64,000 nucleotides of DNA from positions 44,673,497 through 44,737,496 of the forward strand of contig OZ022346.1 in the NCBI GenBank assembly GCA_963989245.1. Direction: 5' to 3'. Numbering within the stretch: the stretch's first letter is position 1; each line of letters starts with the position of its first letter. The notes under the pieces are model-generated. The model saw only the letters and a program-made list of their open reading frames with translations, was not told the origin of the DNA and searched no databases. Of this stretch, positions 1 through 11,961 are shown one piece after another. A program made the translations under genes and the position numbers. The DNA is from Nansenia antarctica (taxonomy: Eukaryota; Chordata; Actinopteri; Argentiniformes; Microstomatidae).

Positions 1-150
1 TGTGTGTGTGTGTGTGTGTACGTGCGCGTGCGCCTGTATGCCCGTACACGTTGGTCCGTACGGAAATCCTGTGTGGTTTTTGAGAGGCGACTTCCTTCCT
101 CTGCAAACTCCCATCAGTCACCAGAGACAGACAGACTGGAATCTCTGACT

Positions 151-154
<4 letters not shown>

Positions 155-234
<80 letters not shown>
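155..234 (+). repeat. (CT)n microsatellite in a cdk17 intron
   Basis: About 80 bases of uninterrupted CT dinucleotide end some 30 bases upstream of the exon that starts at 265, so the repeat forms part of its polypyrimidine tract. Confidence 0.95.
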
Positions 235-238
<4 letters not shown>

Positions 239-264
239 CCACTCTCCCTCCCTACCTCTTCTAG

Positions 265-940
265 GTTGGACACGGAAGGCATCGAGCTCGTGTTATCATT
301 CCTAAGAGTGAGTTTCTTCAAACCCTGTCGATTTTCTTCAACACATACACACGAGCTGTACGCCTTTCAATTCGAGAACACGCACTACTGCAGTACTGAC
401 AGTGAGCGACAGGGGGCGTCGTAGAGTCACGTCCGTGTCACTGACACAGTATCGCTACAGTTTCAATCGACGCACCGTTTCTAATTACTATGTCAACCGC
501 CGTGACGCTATGTGAACTGTTTTTTTTTTTTTTTCCTTCCGCTCTCCAGTATGAATCCAAGAAAAGGATCTCAGCGGACGAGGCCATGAAGCAGGCCTAC
601 TTCAAGAGCCTGGGGCCACGGGTGCACGCCCTACCCGAGAGTAAGTGCCTGCTGCCGGGCTGGACGACCGACCGACAGCCCCCCTGTCTGATCCACTGAC
701 AGGCTTTGAAATAATGCTCAGTTAGAACAGTATATTAGAAATAATGCTTACACTCCCTCCACTCCCTCCTCCCTCCACCCCCTCCTCTCTGTGTGTTTGT
801 AGTCATATCCATATTCACTCTGAAGGAGGTGCAGCTGCAGAGAGACCCTGGCTATCGGAATTCCTCCTACCCAGAGTCAGGTGTGTATGGAAGGCGTGCA
901 CACAGTCGCACACACACACACACACGCACACACACACACG

Positions 941-979
<39 letters not shown>

Positions 980-1416
980 ACACACACACACGCACACACA
1001 CTTAGCGGGGGGGGACAACTGCATAACTGTGAGTTTATTGTGGTCATATCTCAAATTATCCCTCTTTCTCCTCTTTTTCTTTGTTTCCCTCCCTTCTTTC
1101 TTGATCTCTGTCCCCCTTCCCTCCATCCCTCCTTCCCTCCATCCCCCCTTCCCTCCATCCCTCCTTCCCTCCATCCCCCCTTCCCTCCATCCCCCCTTCC
1201 CTCCATCCCTCCTTCCCTCCATCCCTCCTTCCCTCCATCCCTCCATCCCTCCTTCCCTCCATCCCTCCTTCCCTCCATCCCTCCTTCCCTCCATCCCTCC
1301 TTCCCTCCATCCCCCCTTCCTTCCCTCCATCCCTCCTTCCCTCCTTCCCTCCTTCCCTCCATCCCTCCTTCCCTCCAGGTAACAGCAAGAACAGAAGACA
1401 GAGCATGCTCTTCTAG
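265..1416 (+). CDS. cdk17: Cyclin-dependent kinase 17 (PCTAIRE-2), last four coding exons
   Basis: Exons by phase: 265-307, 550-640, 803-880 and 1379-1416, all with AG acceptors and GT donors and compatible phases. They encode the end of the kinase C-lobe ([14 protein letters not shown], then [15 protein letters not shown], a typical CDK subdomain XI) and the PCTAIRE C-terminal tail ([17 protein letters not shown], ending [11 protein letters not shown] and TAG at 1414-1416). The tail ending in RRQSMLF separates CDK17 from CDK16 and CDK18 as I remember those paralogues. Catalytic residues lie upstream of the window, so activity cannot be judged. PCTAIRE kinases are cytoplasmic serine/threonine kinases expressed in post-mitotic cells and bind cyclin Y-type partners. 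The tail-to-tail neighbour elk3 supports the assignment, since ELK3 and CDK17 are adjacent and convergent in human. Introns here are filled by (CT)n, (CA)n and CCCTCCAT-type repeats. Confidence 0.9.
903..1003 (+). repeat. (CA)n compound microsatellite
   Basis: CA dinucleotides with CG and CT interruptions, starting about 20 bases after the cdk17 splice donor at 881. Confidence 0.95.
1104..1377 (+). repeat. CCCTCCATCCCTCCTT polypyrimidine minisatellite at a splice acceptor
   Basis: Roughly 270 bases of variant 4-, 8- and 12-bp units built from CCCT, CCAT and CCTT run directly into the AG (1377-1378) that precedes the final cdk17 coding exon. One strand is almost pure pyrimidine, so it serves as, or replaces, the normal polypyrimidine tract. 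Confidence 0.95.
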
Positions 1417-1497
1417 GCTCCCTCTGGCAGAGAGACAAAGGGAGGAGGTTGTCTCTGTTGCTACCGTATAGTAACTGTCCAACCCCCCCCTTATACA

Positions 1498-1546
<49 letters not shown>

Positions 1547-3302
1547 CCCCTTCAGATCAGTAGGAGTAGGTTTGAGCCCCTCCACTCCCTCCCACTCTCT
1601 CGCATGAGCCCCCCTCCCCTAAACAGACCACCAACCCCCCCCCCCCCCAACCGCAAGCGTGTCTCCTCGCTCCACACACAGAGCTAGTGACCGGGGTCGA
1701 ACAGGACGAGAGGAGGAAGAGACTTATGTTTATTTATTTGAAGACTGGGGGCGGTGGGGGGTGGGGGGTGGGGGGGGAGGTCATTTTGCTGCTAAACTAC
1801 TACTGTCTGTATTTAACACGCCGTTTGTGTGTATATGATGTGAACTCAGACGCAATGCACAGCAAGACCGGTTGCTACGGTTATTATTGTTGTTGTTATG
1901 ATTATGGTTATTATTATTATTATTATGATTCCACTGATGTTGATGTTGTTTAATTCATGGATGTTACCTTTGCTGTTGTGGTTGTTGTTGTTTGCTGTTG
2001 TTGTTGTGGAGACTGAATGCCCTTTTTAGAGTTTATTGTTTATTTTTTTAATCTCAAGTATTCTCTGGAGCTTCCTCTGATGGTGTGACTATGTGTGAGA
2101 CCGGTTGGTTCAGACAGACTGGTGGAGGAGCAGGGAGAGGGACTGGGAGGGCGGGGGTGGGACTGACCGTACTGGGTCCTCAACTGGAAAGGGTTCCTAC
2201 TGGGCTCCTGCAAACGCACGGCCTCGCTCCTGTCCTGCCAGAACATTCCAGACCTTCGGAGGAGGGGTGATGACGGAGGTTCGGTCCATTTGGGAGAGAC
2301 ACGACGACCCCTCAGAAACTCTCAGCCAATGGCACGCCTCTGCCCCAACCTGGCTAACCGACGGGACCACAGCAGGGGGAGCTTTTTTTGCATTTTGGAG
2401 GAATTTCCTCTCTGTAGGACGTTTCCGGTCCCCCCCCCCCCCCCCCCCTCTGGTTGTCATGACAACCGGAAAGCAAGGATTAGGGAGGAGAGAAACACGG
2501 GACGAACCACCGGAAGTCATGTGACCTCCCACAGGAACCCATCAACCTTCTCTCCCCCCCTCCCTCCCTCTCTCCCTCTCCCTCTCTTTCTCTCCCTCTC
2601 CCTCTCCCTCTCCCCCAGGACCGTCTGGACTTTAGTGCTTGTATGCAAGTTGTTTTTCTTCTCTTCTTGCCTTCGGAGATCTGCAATATCAGATTTTGTG
2701 CATCATCCAATAACTGTGTAAGCAGTGTGTGTAGTTTCTGAGTGTCTCTCCTCAGTAGCAGGTCACGGGAGCGAGAGATTAACGCAACGACGACTGAACA
2801 GAACTTCAGGGGCATTTCCCTGACGACAGGTGTTGATATGGAGTTTATCTGACAGTATTAAGAGAATCTTTTTCTATGTCGGTTTGACCTTTGAGCTCTC
2901 CTTGTGAATACGGTGTCAGTGTGTGGCATGTTTAGGGGGCCGGATACAGTTCCACCTCTCAAAGGAGAAACAAAAAAATCATAGTTCCACAGTCTGCGTT
3001 GGACCACTACTCCTCTTTTTTCCAGCATTTGTACACATTCTGAAAAAAAAAAGATTTCAAATTGAAATTTTAGATTTAACAGGCCGCTGTGTTGTTTTCA
3101 ACTGACAGTGATGTATATTAATATTGTAATACTGTACTTTTTTCAAGTTTGAGAATGACCTGAGTGTGTCTGAGCTTACCTGTGTGTGTGTGTCTGTGTG
3201 TGTCCGTCCGTGTCCGTCCTTGTGTGTGTGTGTGTGTGTGTCCATGTCCGTGCTTATGTGTGTGCGTGTCTGAGCTTACATGTGTGTTTGTTTGTTTGTT
3301 TA

Positions 3303-3339
<37 letters not shown>

Positions 3340-3500
3340 CTGACGCATTGAATGCCTGCTGCAGTGTAGACTCAACCTCTCTGGAACACTGACATGTGCG
3401 ATCGACCGCAAGTGAACAGTTGGTGACCGTGTAACTCTTTTTACTGGAACTATTTATTTCTCATAACCATCAAAGTAAAATTAGTCTGTTTGATAAAGAC
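1417..3500 (+). other. cdk17: Presumed 3'UTR of cdk17
   Basis: No further coding exon is visible after the stop. The stretch holds (CA)n at about 1500-1544, C/G homopolymers (1627-1648, 1746-1778, 2432-2449), TTATTATT/TTGTTG simple repeats at 1880-2010, a CCCTCTCT tract at 2550-2615 and a TG/TCCG-rich microsatellite at 3180-3340. Weak poly(A) signal candidates are AGTAAA at 3474 and GATAAA at 3492. There is no canonical AATAAA on this strand here. The end is inferred from the convergent elk3 poly(A) signal about 100 bases further on. Confidence 0.5.
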
Positions 3501-3606
3501 TTTGTCCTTGTCTTTAATGTCATTTGGTGTAGGAAGGGGGGGGGTTGGTGGGGGGGTACGCATCCACACTAATACAATCCAGATGAAGAGCATTTAATGC
3601 TTCATG

Positions 3607-4386
3607 TTTATTCAAAACATTGTGTAAGGTATCTTTTCTTGACTCTCAGACAGCAAAACAAGCAAACCATTATGAGAATACATTTGATATCAATTCCTTT
3701 ATGAAAAAATAACCAAAAGCTGTTAAGAAAATAAGCTTTTGTTCAATATTGAAATGGAATTTCGTCTATATAAAAAGTTTGTTTTTAAAGCTTGAAAATA
3801 ATACATTTTTACAATACTTTAAACATTTGAGAAGGCACAGCCGGTACAAGGTCAAAAAGCACAGTGCATTAAAAACGCTGTATTATAATACAAAACAATA
3901 CCATAGAAAACCATACAAAAACACTTAGGCAGAACTAAACAACCAGGTTCACAGCCTCAGATAAACATGTAAAAAAAAAAAAAAAGATAAAACAATGATA
4001 CAAACGTTTATAAAGCGTTATAACCACACGCCTCTCTCTGGCTAGCGGACCCCCCGCTAGGAGTCTGACAGGAGAATGTACTTATGCATACTTTGGTTAT
4101 TCTATTCAAGAGGATAATGATGAGACAATCATGAGATTATTTGCTAAGGGGGGGTGAGATGAGCAACAAACTACACGTCCAAAACAGAACGGTCTCCATG
4201 GAGACCAAAGTCCAAAATACCACTTCTGTTTCGTTCTCTTTTTTTTTTAGCAAAAGATCTTCAAGTCACAATGATAATGAACAACGTTGATAATGATAAT
4301 GCTGACAATGACTTTCGGGGTATTTATACTGTAGCAAGAGGGGGGACGTTGTCCTGATTTCTCCTGGTTTCAGAGTGCGGTCCTCT

Positions 4387-4442
<56 letters not shown>

Positions 4443-4452
4443 GGCTCCAAGA
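3607..4452 (-). other. elk3: elk3 3'UTR with AATAAA signal
   Basis: After the stop at 4453-4455 the minus strand is A/T-rich and non-coding down to a canonical AATAAA (TTTATT on the plus strand at 3607-3612). A (TG)n tract lies at 4391-4434 and an A-run at 3970-3984. Confidence 0.65.
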
Positions 4453-5532
4453 TCAGGACTTGTGAGGGCTGGGGGAGAGCAGCAGAGGGGAGGCGGCATC
4501 CAGGCTGGACAGAGGGAGGGGGAACTGTCCGTTCAGCAGGGTGGGGAACTACACACAGACGGAGGGAAGCAGACAGACAGACAGACAGACAGACAGGTAA
4601 GATCAACAGTCCAGGGCTCAACTCTCCATCTCTCCAGAAGGACTTATTCTACAAGTCGAGCCACACATGTAACGCTTAATGCCTCATAAATAAAAAGGAA
4701 TGGATCATTCCAAATTCCTGGGGTTTCAGCATTGCTTCAAAATGGCGGGAGAGTTTTTTAGTTTTTAGTTTTTTACGGCAGTCCCTCCCGACCCCTGGTG
4801 CACCATGGGATAGTGAGGAGAGGCACTTCCTGTTGTGAGAGAGAGAGGGCTGACGGGAGTGGGTGGGGCTCCTGACCCCTTCCCCCCCTCCTTCCGAGCA
4901 GGAAGCTCCCCCCCCACCCCCCCCCATCCACACCAGAAAGGAAACATCTGTGGCTTATTTTGTAACCCGTGCGCAGAGTGTATCTCACACACATACGCAG
5001 ACACTAACACAGTCACAGCAAGCCCACTTCCCCCCACACACACACACACACACACAGACACAGAACCAAGTGACGAAGCTGTCACGTGACCCTCTGTCAG
5101 GTTCAGCCCTGTTAGCAACACTAGGCAGGATTCACGTCACGATGCGTCTCTGTCTCCCAGAGTTTGTTTACCGGTTCAAGTGGAGCCCCCTTCCTCTCTC
5201 AGCTCAGCAGACTAAACTACCTACCCTCCCTACCCACTCCTCCACTACCTACCCTCCCTACCCTTCCTCTCTCAGCTCAGCAGACTAGACTACCTACCCT
5301 CCCTACCCTTTCTCTCTCAGCTCAGCAGACTAGACTACCTACCCTCCCTACCCTTCCTCTCTCAGCTCAGCAGACTAGACTACCTACCCTCCCTACCCTT
5401 TCTCTCTCAGCTCAGCAGACTAGACTACCTACCCTCCCTACCCTTACTCTCGCCACTCCTCCACTACCTACCCTCCCTAAACCCTTACTCACCCCACTCC
5501 TCCACTACCTACCCTCCTTTCAACCCTCTCTC

Positions 5533-5578
<46 letters not shown>

Positions 5579-6408
5579 AGACTAAACCACATACCCTCTC
5601 TACCTTTACTCTCCCCACTCCTCCACTGCCTACCCTCCTTCCAACCCTCTCTCTCTCTCTCTCTCTCTCTCTTCCCTGCTCTTACCTGGAACAGGGGTCC
5701 GTGGCCCTGGAGGCGTGCGGGGCTCAGGGGTCCCACGGGGCTCAGGCTGCTCCAGAAGTGGATACTGGACAGCAGGGGGCTGGGGGTGAGCAGGAGACCG
5801 TTGGGCGTCTAGGGAGAGGAAAGGAAAGAGTCAAAGATGAGTTTGGGAGTTTTCTGTCCCAAAGAGATGTTGTTCTGTCCCAAGGAGTTGTTGTTGGTGT
5901 TGTTGTCGCTGCTGCTGTCGTCGTCTTGGCTGGCTGGGAATCAATACACACACAAACACAAACACACACACACACACTGTGGATCTGTTTGTTTTAGTGA
6001 AGACAGGAACCAGGGAGAGGTGGTCCTATGGCGTGTTCTTTGGGGGTCATGGAGGTCTGCAGGAGGAGGAGGGGGGGGGGGGGGGGGGAGTTGGCTTGGC
6101 TTGGAGTTCAAGGCTGACTCGGGGGGGGGGGGTCTGGGGGACTCTTGAGGTCAGAGAACTTCGAGCCACTGGAACACCAGATTCCAGCTGAGAAGCTACA
6201 TATGACATCAATTTTCCCTCTTGGCTCTCTCTCACCCCTGTCTCGCCCCTGATTTAATTTCTCTTTCTATTTAGAGGAGGGGGGTGTGTTTATGTGGGTT
6301 GTGATGTAGGCCATTTTAACGTGCTGTGTTTTGTATTGGTCTAATAAAGTGGGGTTTGTCGACTCGCACTCGCTCTCTCGCACTCGCTCTCTCGCACTCG
6401 CTCTCTCG

Positions 6409-6464
<56 letters not shown>

Positions 6465-6937
6465 ACTATAGAACCCAGTCTCACGCCGGTGATTCAGGAG
6501 CTTTCGAAAACATATGGCTTCACTTACCGACCAACCGCCCTGCCCTCCCCTCCCTCCCTCCCTCCCCTCCCCTCCCCTCCCTTCCCTCCCTCCCCTCTTC
6601 ATGCTCCTTTTACGCTCCTTTACTTCTCTGCTTGTCCTCCCTCTCGCCTGCTCCTCTCCTCCTCTCTCACTTACCTCTGGTTCCACTCCCCCTCTTCCTC
6701 CTCCCACCCTATCACCCCCCCCCCCCCCCTCCCCTGTCTGTCCCACCTCCTCACCCTCAGAGTGAGGACAGAGGGTTCGGGAGAGACTCGGGGATGAATT
6801 CCAGAGGAGTGCAGTAGTCTCTCTCTCTCCCCCCCGACAATCATGACACACACACACACACACACACACACTACATCTGAACACCCAGGACGAGAGTAGA
6901 CATGGAGTATGAGTGTGTTCATGACTGTCCAGGACAA

Positions 6938-6996
<59 letters not shown>

Positions 6997-9196
6997 GCTC
7001 ACCTGTGCAGTAAAGAAGGCGGGGGTTAGGGAACCTGACGGCAGAGCCGGGCTGTTGAGGGCGATGCTGCCTATGTCACTTCCTGTCAGGAAGAGGGACG
7101 GCGCGGAGATCTCCAGGCCTTTGGGCTTCCTGCTTCTGGGCGGGACGTGGTGATTGGCTAAGCCGCCCCTCTTCTCTAGCGCGGCGGCGGGGGGCGCGGC
7201 CTGGTGGGCTCGGTCTCTGTGACCGGACGACAGGTTGAGCGGCTGAGCGCCCTGTTCTGATTCGTCAGTCTCGGGGGGGGCGTGGTGGGCGGGGGGGCTC
7301 CGGCCCCTCCAAAGTGCGTGGTGGGTGGCGGGGGGGCTGGGGGACGGGGAGGAGGAGGAGAAGGAGCAGGATGAGGAGGAGCGGGCGGGCGGTCTCGGGG
7401 ACAGTTTGGACGAATGGTGGTGGTGGTAGCCCTCGGAGGAGGAGGGGGGGGGGGGGGGGAGGGGAGGGACACCACCGGCAGTGCCCCGCCCTGGTTCTGG
7501 CGGTTCTGGACGAAGCGGATCACCGTGGAGCTGTCTTCGTAGTGCTCGTGGTGGTGTCTGGACTCCGCCTTGATGGGCCGGAGCAGGTCGGGGGGGCGGA
7601 GCAGGTCCGGGGGGTGCTGCAGGGAGCTGACGGTGAAGGAGGAGTACAGGCCCGAGTGGAGGTACTCGTTCCTCACAGGGGGGCCGCCGCCGCCGCGCAT
7701 CCCCCCCACCCCCTCCTCCTCGGGCCCCCCCTCCCCGTCAGACAGACACCCCATCCCGGCCTCCTCGCCCCCCAACCCGCGCCCCATCTCCACCGCCGCC
7801 GGGTCCATCTTCAGAATCTCCGGGAACGACACGAACTTGTACACAAACTTCTGGCCAATCACCTTCTTGATGATGTTCTGGAGGAGGAGGAGGTAGTTAC
7901 ATGTGTTATATGCACTCTGTTATACAGTAGTTACATGTGTTATATGCACGCTGTTATACAGTAGTTACATGTGTTATATTCACGCTGTTATACAGTAGTT
8001 ACATGTGTTATATGCACTCTGTTATACAGTAGTTACATGTGTTATATTCACGCTGTTATACAGTAGTTACATGTGTTATATTCACGCTGTTATACAGTAG
8101 TTACATGTGTTATATGCACTCTGTTATACAGTAGTTACATGTGTTATATGCACTCTGTTATACAGTAGTTACATGTGTTATATGCACTCTGTTACTCCCG
8201 CAGAAAGTTCCTGCAAGACAATGCACATTACTAAAACTCCTACCATGAAGATAAAACAGATGTCTGATTGTATTATAACCAATGGGCTGGAGAAAAAAAC
8301 ACAAGGTAGCAAAAAGCCCAAAGCAAGCTTTGGACATTGCACCAGAATACAAAGCTACTTGTCAAGGCTGTGGGTGCATAGAGTAGCTTATATACTTCAG
8401 CGTGATCGCATTCCCAGTCTTATCCTGGAGGTTAGATATTAGGCCGTATACAATAGATAAAAAGTATACAATAGAAAAAAATTATATAATTACATGTCAC
8501 CGACAAAGGAGCCTGTGGCAACCTCAGTCTATTGGTAGCCGTGATCATGACATCACTGCCACTTGTTACACTACATGTATGCACTGAGACTGGTCAGGGA
8601 CATTGCATGCAAGTCGATACATTGTACTTGGCAACCTATCAGAGCGTATTGCACCCATACTAACAATGTGATCCCATGCAAGTGTGGGCTAAGAAGAAAC
8701 AGAATTAGATTGACATACTGTTATACAGTAGTTACTGATTGTGTAGGTTGTCGTGTATGTGTAGGTTTGTAGGTTGTAGTGTGTGTGTGTATGTGTGTAG
8801 GTTTGTAGGTTGTAGTGTGTGTGTGTGTAGGTTTGAAGGTTGTAGTGTGTGTGTGTGTGTGTGTAGGTTTGAAGGTTGTAGTGTGTGTGTGTGTAGGTTT
8901 GAAGGTTGTAGTGTGTGTGTGTGTGTGTGTAGGTTTGAAGGTTGTAGTGTATGTGTGTAGGTTTGTAGGTTGTAGTGTGTGTGTGTGTGTAGGTTTGAAG
9001 GTTGTAGTGTGTGTGTGTGTGTAGGTTTGAAGGTTGTAGTGTGTGTGTGTGTAGGTTTGAAGGTTGTAGTGTGTGTGTGTGTGTGTGTGTAGGTTTGTAG
9101 GTTGTAGTGTGTGTGTGTAGGTTTGAAGGTTGTAGTGTGTGTGTGTGTGTGTGTAGGTTTGAAGGTTGTAGTGTGTGTGTGTAGGTTTGAAGGTTG

Positions 9197-9232
<36 letters not shown>

Positions 9233-9306
9233 GTTTGTAGATTGTAGAATGTGTGTGTGTAGGTTTGAAGGTTGTAGTGTGTGTGTGTGTAGGTTTGAAG
9301 GTTGTA

Positions 9307-9350
<44 letters not shown>

Positions 9351-9688
9351 GTTTGAAGGTTGTAGTGTGTGTGTGTGGGTTTCGGGGTTGAGGTGTATGT
9401 GTAGAGTACTGTCAAAGTTTTTGTGCTGTGAAGTAAGCGCTGTGAATGTGGTGCATCGGGGTCAAGTGAACCCAACTGTACCTTGTCGTAGTAGTAGCGC
9501 AGGGCGCGGCTGAGCTTGTCGTAGTTCATGTTGGTCTTGTTCTTGCGCAGGCCCCACAGCTTGGCCACCTCCTCGGACTTGAGCAGCTTGAACTCCCCGT
9601 CGATGGACGTCCAGCAGATCAGGTGCTTGTGGCTCTGGTCCAGCAGCAGTTGCAGCAGGAACTGCCACAACGTGATGGCACTCTCCAT
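4453..9688 (-). CDS. elk3: ETS-domain protein Elk-3 (Net/SAP-2), ternary complex factor
   Basis: Coding exons on the minus strand: 9482-9688, 7003-7877, 5686-5808 and 4453-4548, giving about 433 residues. Exon 1 starts [18 protein letters not shown] and encodes most of the ETS DNA-binding domain, with the recognition-helix segment [15 protein letters not shown]. Exon 2 completes it ([20 protein letters not shown]) and carries the SRF-binding B-box ([12 protein letters not shown]), a CtBP-type PLNLSS motif and a D-box-like docking segment ([11 protein letters not shown]). Exons 3-4 hold the C-domain (HFWSSLSP) and, across their junction, the FQFP ERK-docking motif; the protein ends in SPHKS. 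ELK3 binds serum response elements with SRF and switches from repressor to activator on MAPK phosphorylation. The large exon is 875 bases, not a multiple of three, although its flanking phases are both 0. The frame changes at the G16 run 7444-7459: upstream reads VVSLPS, downstream reads a Ser/Pro-rich stretch leading to PLNLSS. Either the run length is misassembled or the allele is broken. Confidence 0.93.
5190..5465 (+). repeat. Minisatellite in an elk3 intron, unit about 45 bp
   Basis: Five copies of a unit containing CTCAGCTCAGCAGACTAGAC followed by TACCTACCCTCCCTACCC, starting near 5196, 5270, 5313, 5360 and 5403. (CT)n tracts follow at 5526-5577 and 5648-5672. Confidence 0.85.
6360..6462 (+). 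repeat. CTCTCGCACTCG and (CT)n repeat
   Basis: Four CTCTCGCACTCG-type units followed by about 50 bases of CT dinucleotide. A CCCTCC-rich tract continues at 6537-6600. All lie within an elk3 intron. Confidence 0.85.
6941..6994 (+). repeat. (TG)n microsatellite next to an elk3 splice donor
   Basis: About 54 bases of TG end some 8 bases from the minus-strand donor at 7001-7002 of the large elk3 exon. Confidence 0.9.
7444..7459. other. elk3: G16 homopolymer at which the elk3 reading frame shifts
   Basis: Sixteen consecutive G on the plus strand (C on the coding strand) lie in the coding exon. Upstream and downstream Elk-3 motifs are in different frames, and the exon length requires one extra base or two fewer. 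A run of 14 or 17 would restore the phase. Confidence 0.85.
7894..8195 (+). repeat. 34-bp tandem repeat in elk3 intron 1
   Basis: About nine units of a 34-bp sequence containing GTAGTTACATGTGTTATAT and CACTCTGTTATACA; units vary only at a few positions, such as GCAC versus TCAC. The array stops at about 8195. A partial unit (CTGTTATACAGTAGTTAC) reappears at 8719-8736. Confidence 0.93.
8196..8716. other. Unique-looking 520-bp block interrupting the 34-bp array
   Basis: This A/T-rich non-coding stretch is bounded on both sides by sequence of the 34-bp repeat, which suggests insertion into the array. I see no clear terminal inverted repeats or ORF, so the nature of the block is unknown. Confidence 0.45.
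8737..9395 (+). repeat. TG-rich minisatellite, unit TGTAGGTTTGAAGGTTGTAG plus (TG)n
   Basis: About twenty units consist of GTAGGTTTG(A/T)AGGTTGTAG separated by (TG)4-20 spacers of differing length. It lies in elk3 intron 1, ending some 90 bases from the first coding exon's donor. Confidence 0.93.
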
Positions 9689-9769
9689 GACTAGAGAAAG
9701 AGAGAGAGGGGGGTGGGGGGCGGGTGGGGGGGGTTGCGAAAGTAAAGAAGAGAGGAGGGAGAGGGAGGA

Positions 9770-9869
9770 TCATCATCATCATCATCATCAACATCAACCA
9801 CGACCACTACAACCACACGCACACATTGGCATGCCCAAGCAAAACACTCTCTCTCCCTCCCCTCACACA

Positions 9870-9911
<42 letters not shown>
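9770..9911 (+). repeat. (ATC)n and (CA)n microsatellites upstream of elk3
   Basis: ATC trinucleotides at 9770-9790 are followed by (CA)n at 9864-9911. They lie just 5' of the elk3 start codon in presumed 5'UTR, intron or promoter sequence. Confidence 0.85.
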
Positions 9912-9914
<3 letters not shown>

Positions 9915-11042
9915 CCTCATCCTAAACCTCAGAAATGTCCCGCCCCCCAACCCCAGAAGGCATTTCCTGCCCCATTAGAAGCCAACCCATAAACACAGAA
10001 GAACAAAACCAACACACACAAACACAGAACATGCTTTGGGCCCACCGCAGTGCCGACACAGCCAGCCAGCCAGCCTGGGCATCAGCGGGCTGGAGAAGTG
10101 TTGTTAAGATTCCCCTGTGTTATCCTGTGCCAACCCACCCCTAGTACCAACCAGGAGTCTCCTGTTTCCACTGGACAAAGACTGTAATGAAATAGGAGCA
10201 CCAAGGCCAGGGCAACCGATTGTGGCTATGAGTACTACACACATTCTCTCATTGACTCTCTCTCTCTCCGAGAGGTTTGGCAGTCTGCCTCGATAGGATA
10301 AGGACACGGGTGGATGGAAGAGAAGGTCTTTGTGAATGACGGCAGCTTTAGCACGTTCTCACTCCATCAGTCTCTCACTCGTTCACTCTCTCTCTCCCGG
10401 CCCCGCCCCCACCCGTTCCTCTGATCTCCGCTGTGTGATTAAGCGTTAAGCGCTGGTTAATGTTGCACCTATTATCCGCCTATTTCAGCGTCCTCGTTTG
10501 AACTCGCTCGCTCACGATTTGATTTATTAGGATCCCCATTAGCTGATAAAAGCATCACCCTGGGGTTCCACACAAAACAAATACAAGAAATCATCCTGAA
10601 ACACAAAACAAAGAAGAACCATCCACCACACAAAACAATAAATAACAGGAATAGAATTGAAATACTCGACTAGGATCTTAATGCGTATGATGTGTTCCTT
10701 GCTTCACTTGTTTGTTTTTTTGACGAAAGTAATTCTGGAGATACATTTTTCTCGAGCGGACTCCAAAACTAATGCAATATTGTACAACTGTCTCTATATA
10801 GTATTCATCCATCGACAATAGAGAGAGGATATCTGGGGAGAGATTTCATTTAGAACTCTGAATCCAGCTTTGACTCATCCTGATCCTCTCATCCCTAGTT
10901 ACGTTATGTAACTCAACCAGTGGATACACCGAGAGACAGGAGTGTGTATCAGGTGAAGGCTACCTCTGCAACCCCCCCCCCTACCCCCCCCCCAACCCAC
11001 AACCCACAACCTTTTTCCTCTCTTGGTTTCCTGGGGAGGTCT

Positions 11043-11125
<83 letters not shown>

Positions 11126-11153
11126 GTGTGTGTGTGTGTAGTGTGTGTGTGTG

Positions 11154-11186
<33 letters not shown>

Positions 11187-11318
11187 GTAAAGCTGTCTAA
11201 ATGAGGACTTCCTCTCATTCTGCTATAGGGCGTCCTCCCGGGAAAGGCAAGCCCTAACTCAAAGGTAGGAATTCCTGTCACCGGGAACCATCGGGTTTCC
11301 TCCTCGCTCTGGTACAGC

Positions 11319-11360
<42 letters not shown>

Positions 11361-11746
11361 CACACACATACAGCCCCCCCCCCCCCCCCCACCCACCCAT
11401 TCCCTATTCCGTAACAACATATGGAGAATACATACATTCTCTGACTCCCCTAGGAGGTGCTGTGACATGGTGCATGATGAATGTAACCTGGTGTTTGATG
11501 TTCCACAGTCATGCTTGGCTGCACAGACACAAAGCAGCAGTCTGTTTATTTTGGGGATATTTCACCAAAAAATTGAAATCAGATAATCTGAATGCCAGAT
11601 TGTTTTATGGCTGTTAAATTGCCTATTTTATATGTAGGTATATTACAGCAGCCACGATGTTGGCATGTTATTTGTAATGGAGGCTAAATGGATGGACCAG
11701 GCTGTCGAAGCTATGCTGGTTACTGTGAGTCTACACTTTCACCTGG

Positions 11747-11780
<34 letters not shown>

Positions 11781-11898
11781 GAGTGTGTTTCGAATGTGTT
11801 TTACACTTACAGCTGTGACACAGTCGGCACAGGCAGCATGGACTCTTGGGTTTACGCAGGCCCCTCCTGTGTGTCTGTGTGTGTGTGTGTCTGTGTCT

Positions 11899-11961
<63 letters not shown>

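Noticed and set aside
744..1382. Long open frames made of HTHTHT or PSIPPSLH repeats on both strands near cdk17
   Set aside because: They are translations of (CA)n and CCCTCCAT simple repeats spanning introns of cdk17; no coding character.
8732..9688. A 318-codon frame that joins the Elk-3 ETS segment to [14 protein letters not shown] repeats
   Set aside because: Only the first 69 codons are exon 1. The rest is intron read-through into a TG-rich minisatellite after a good GT donor.
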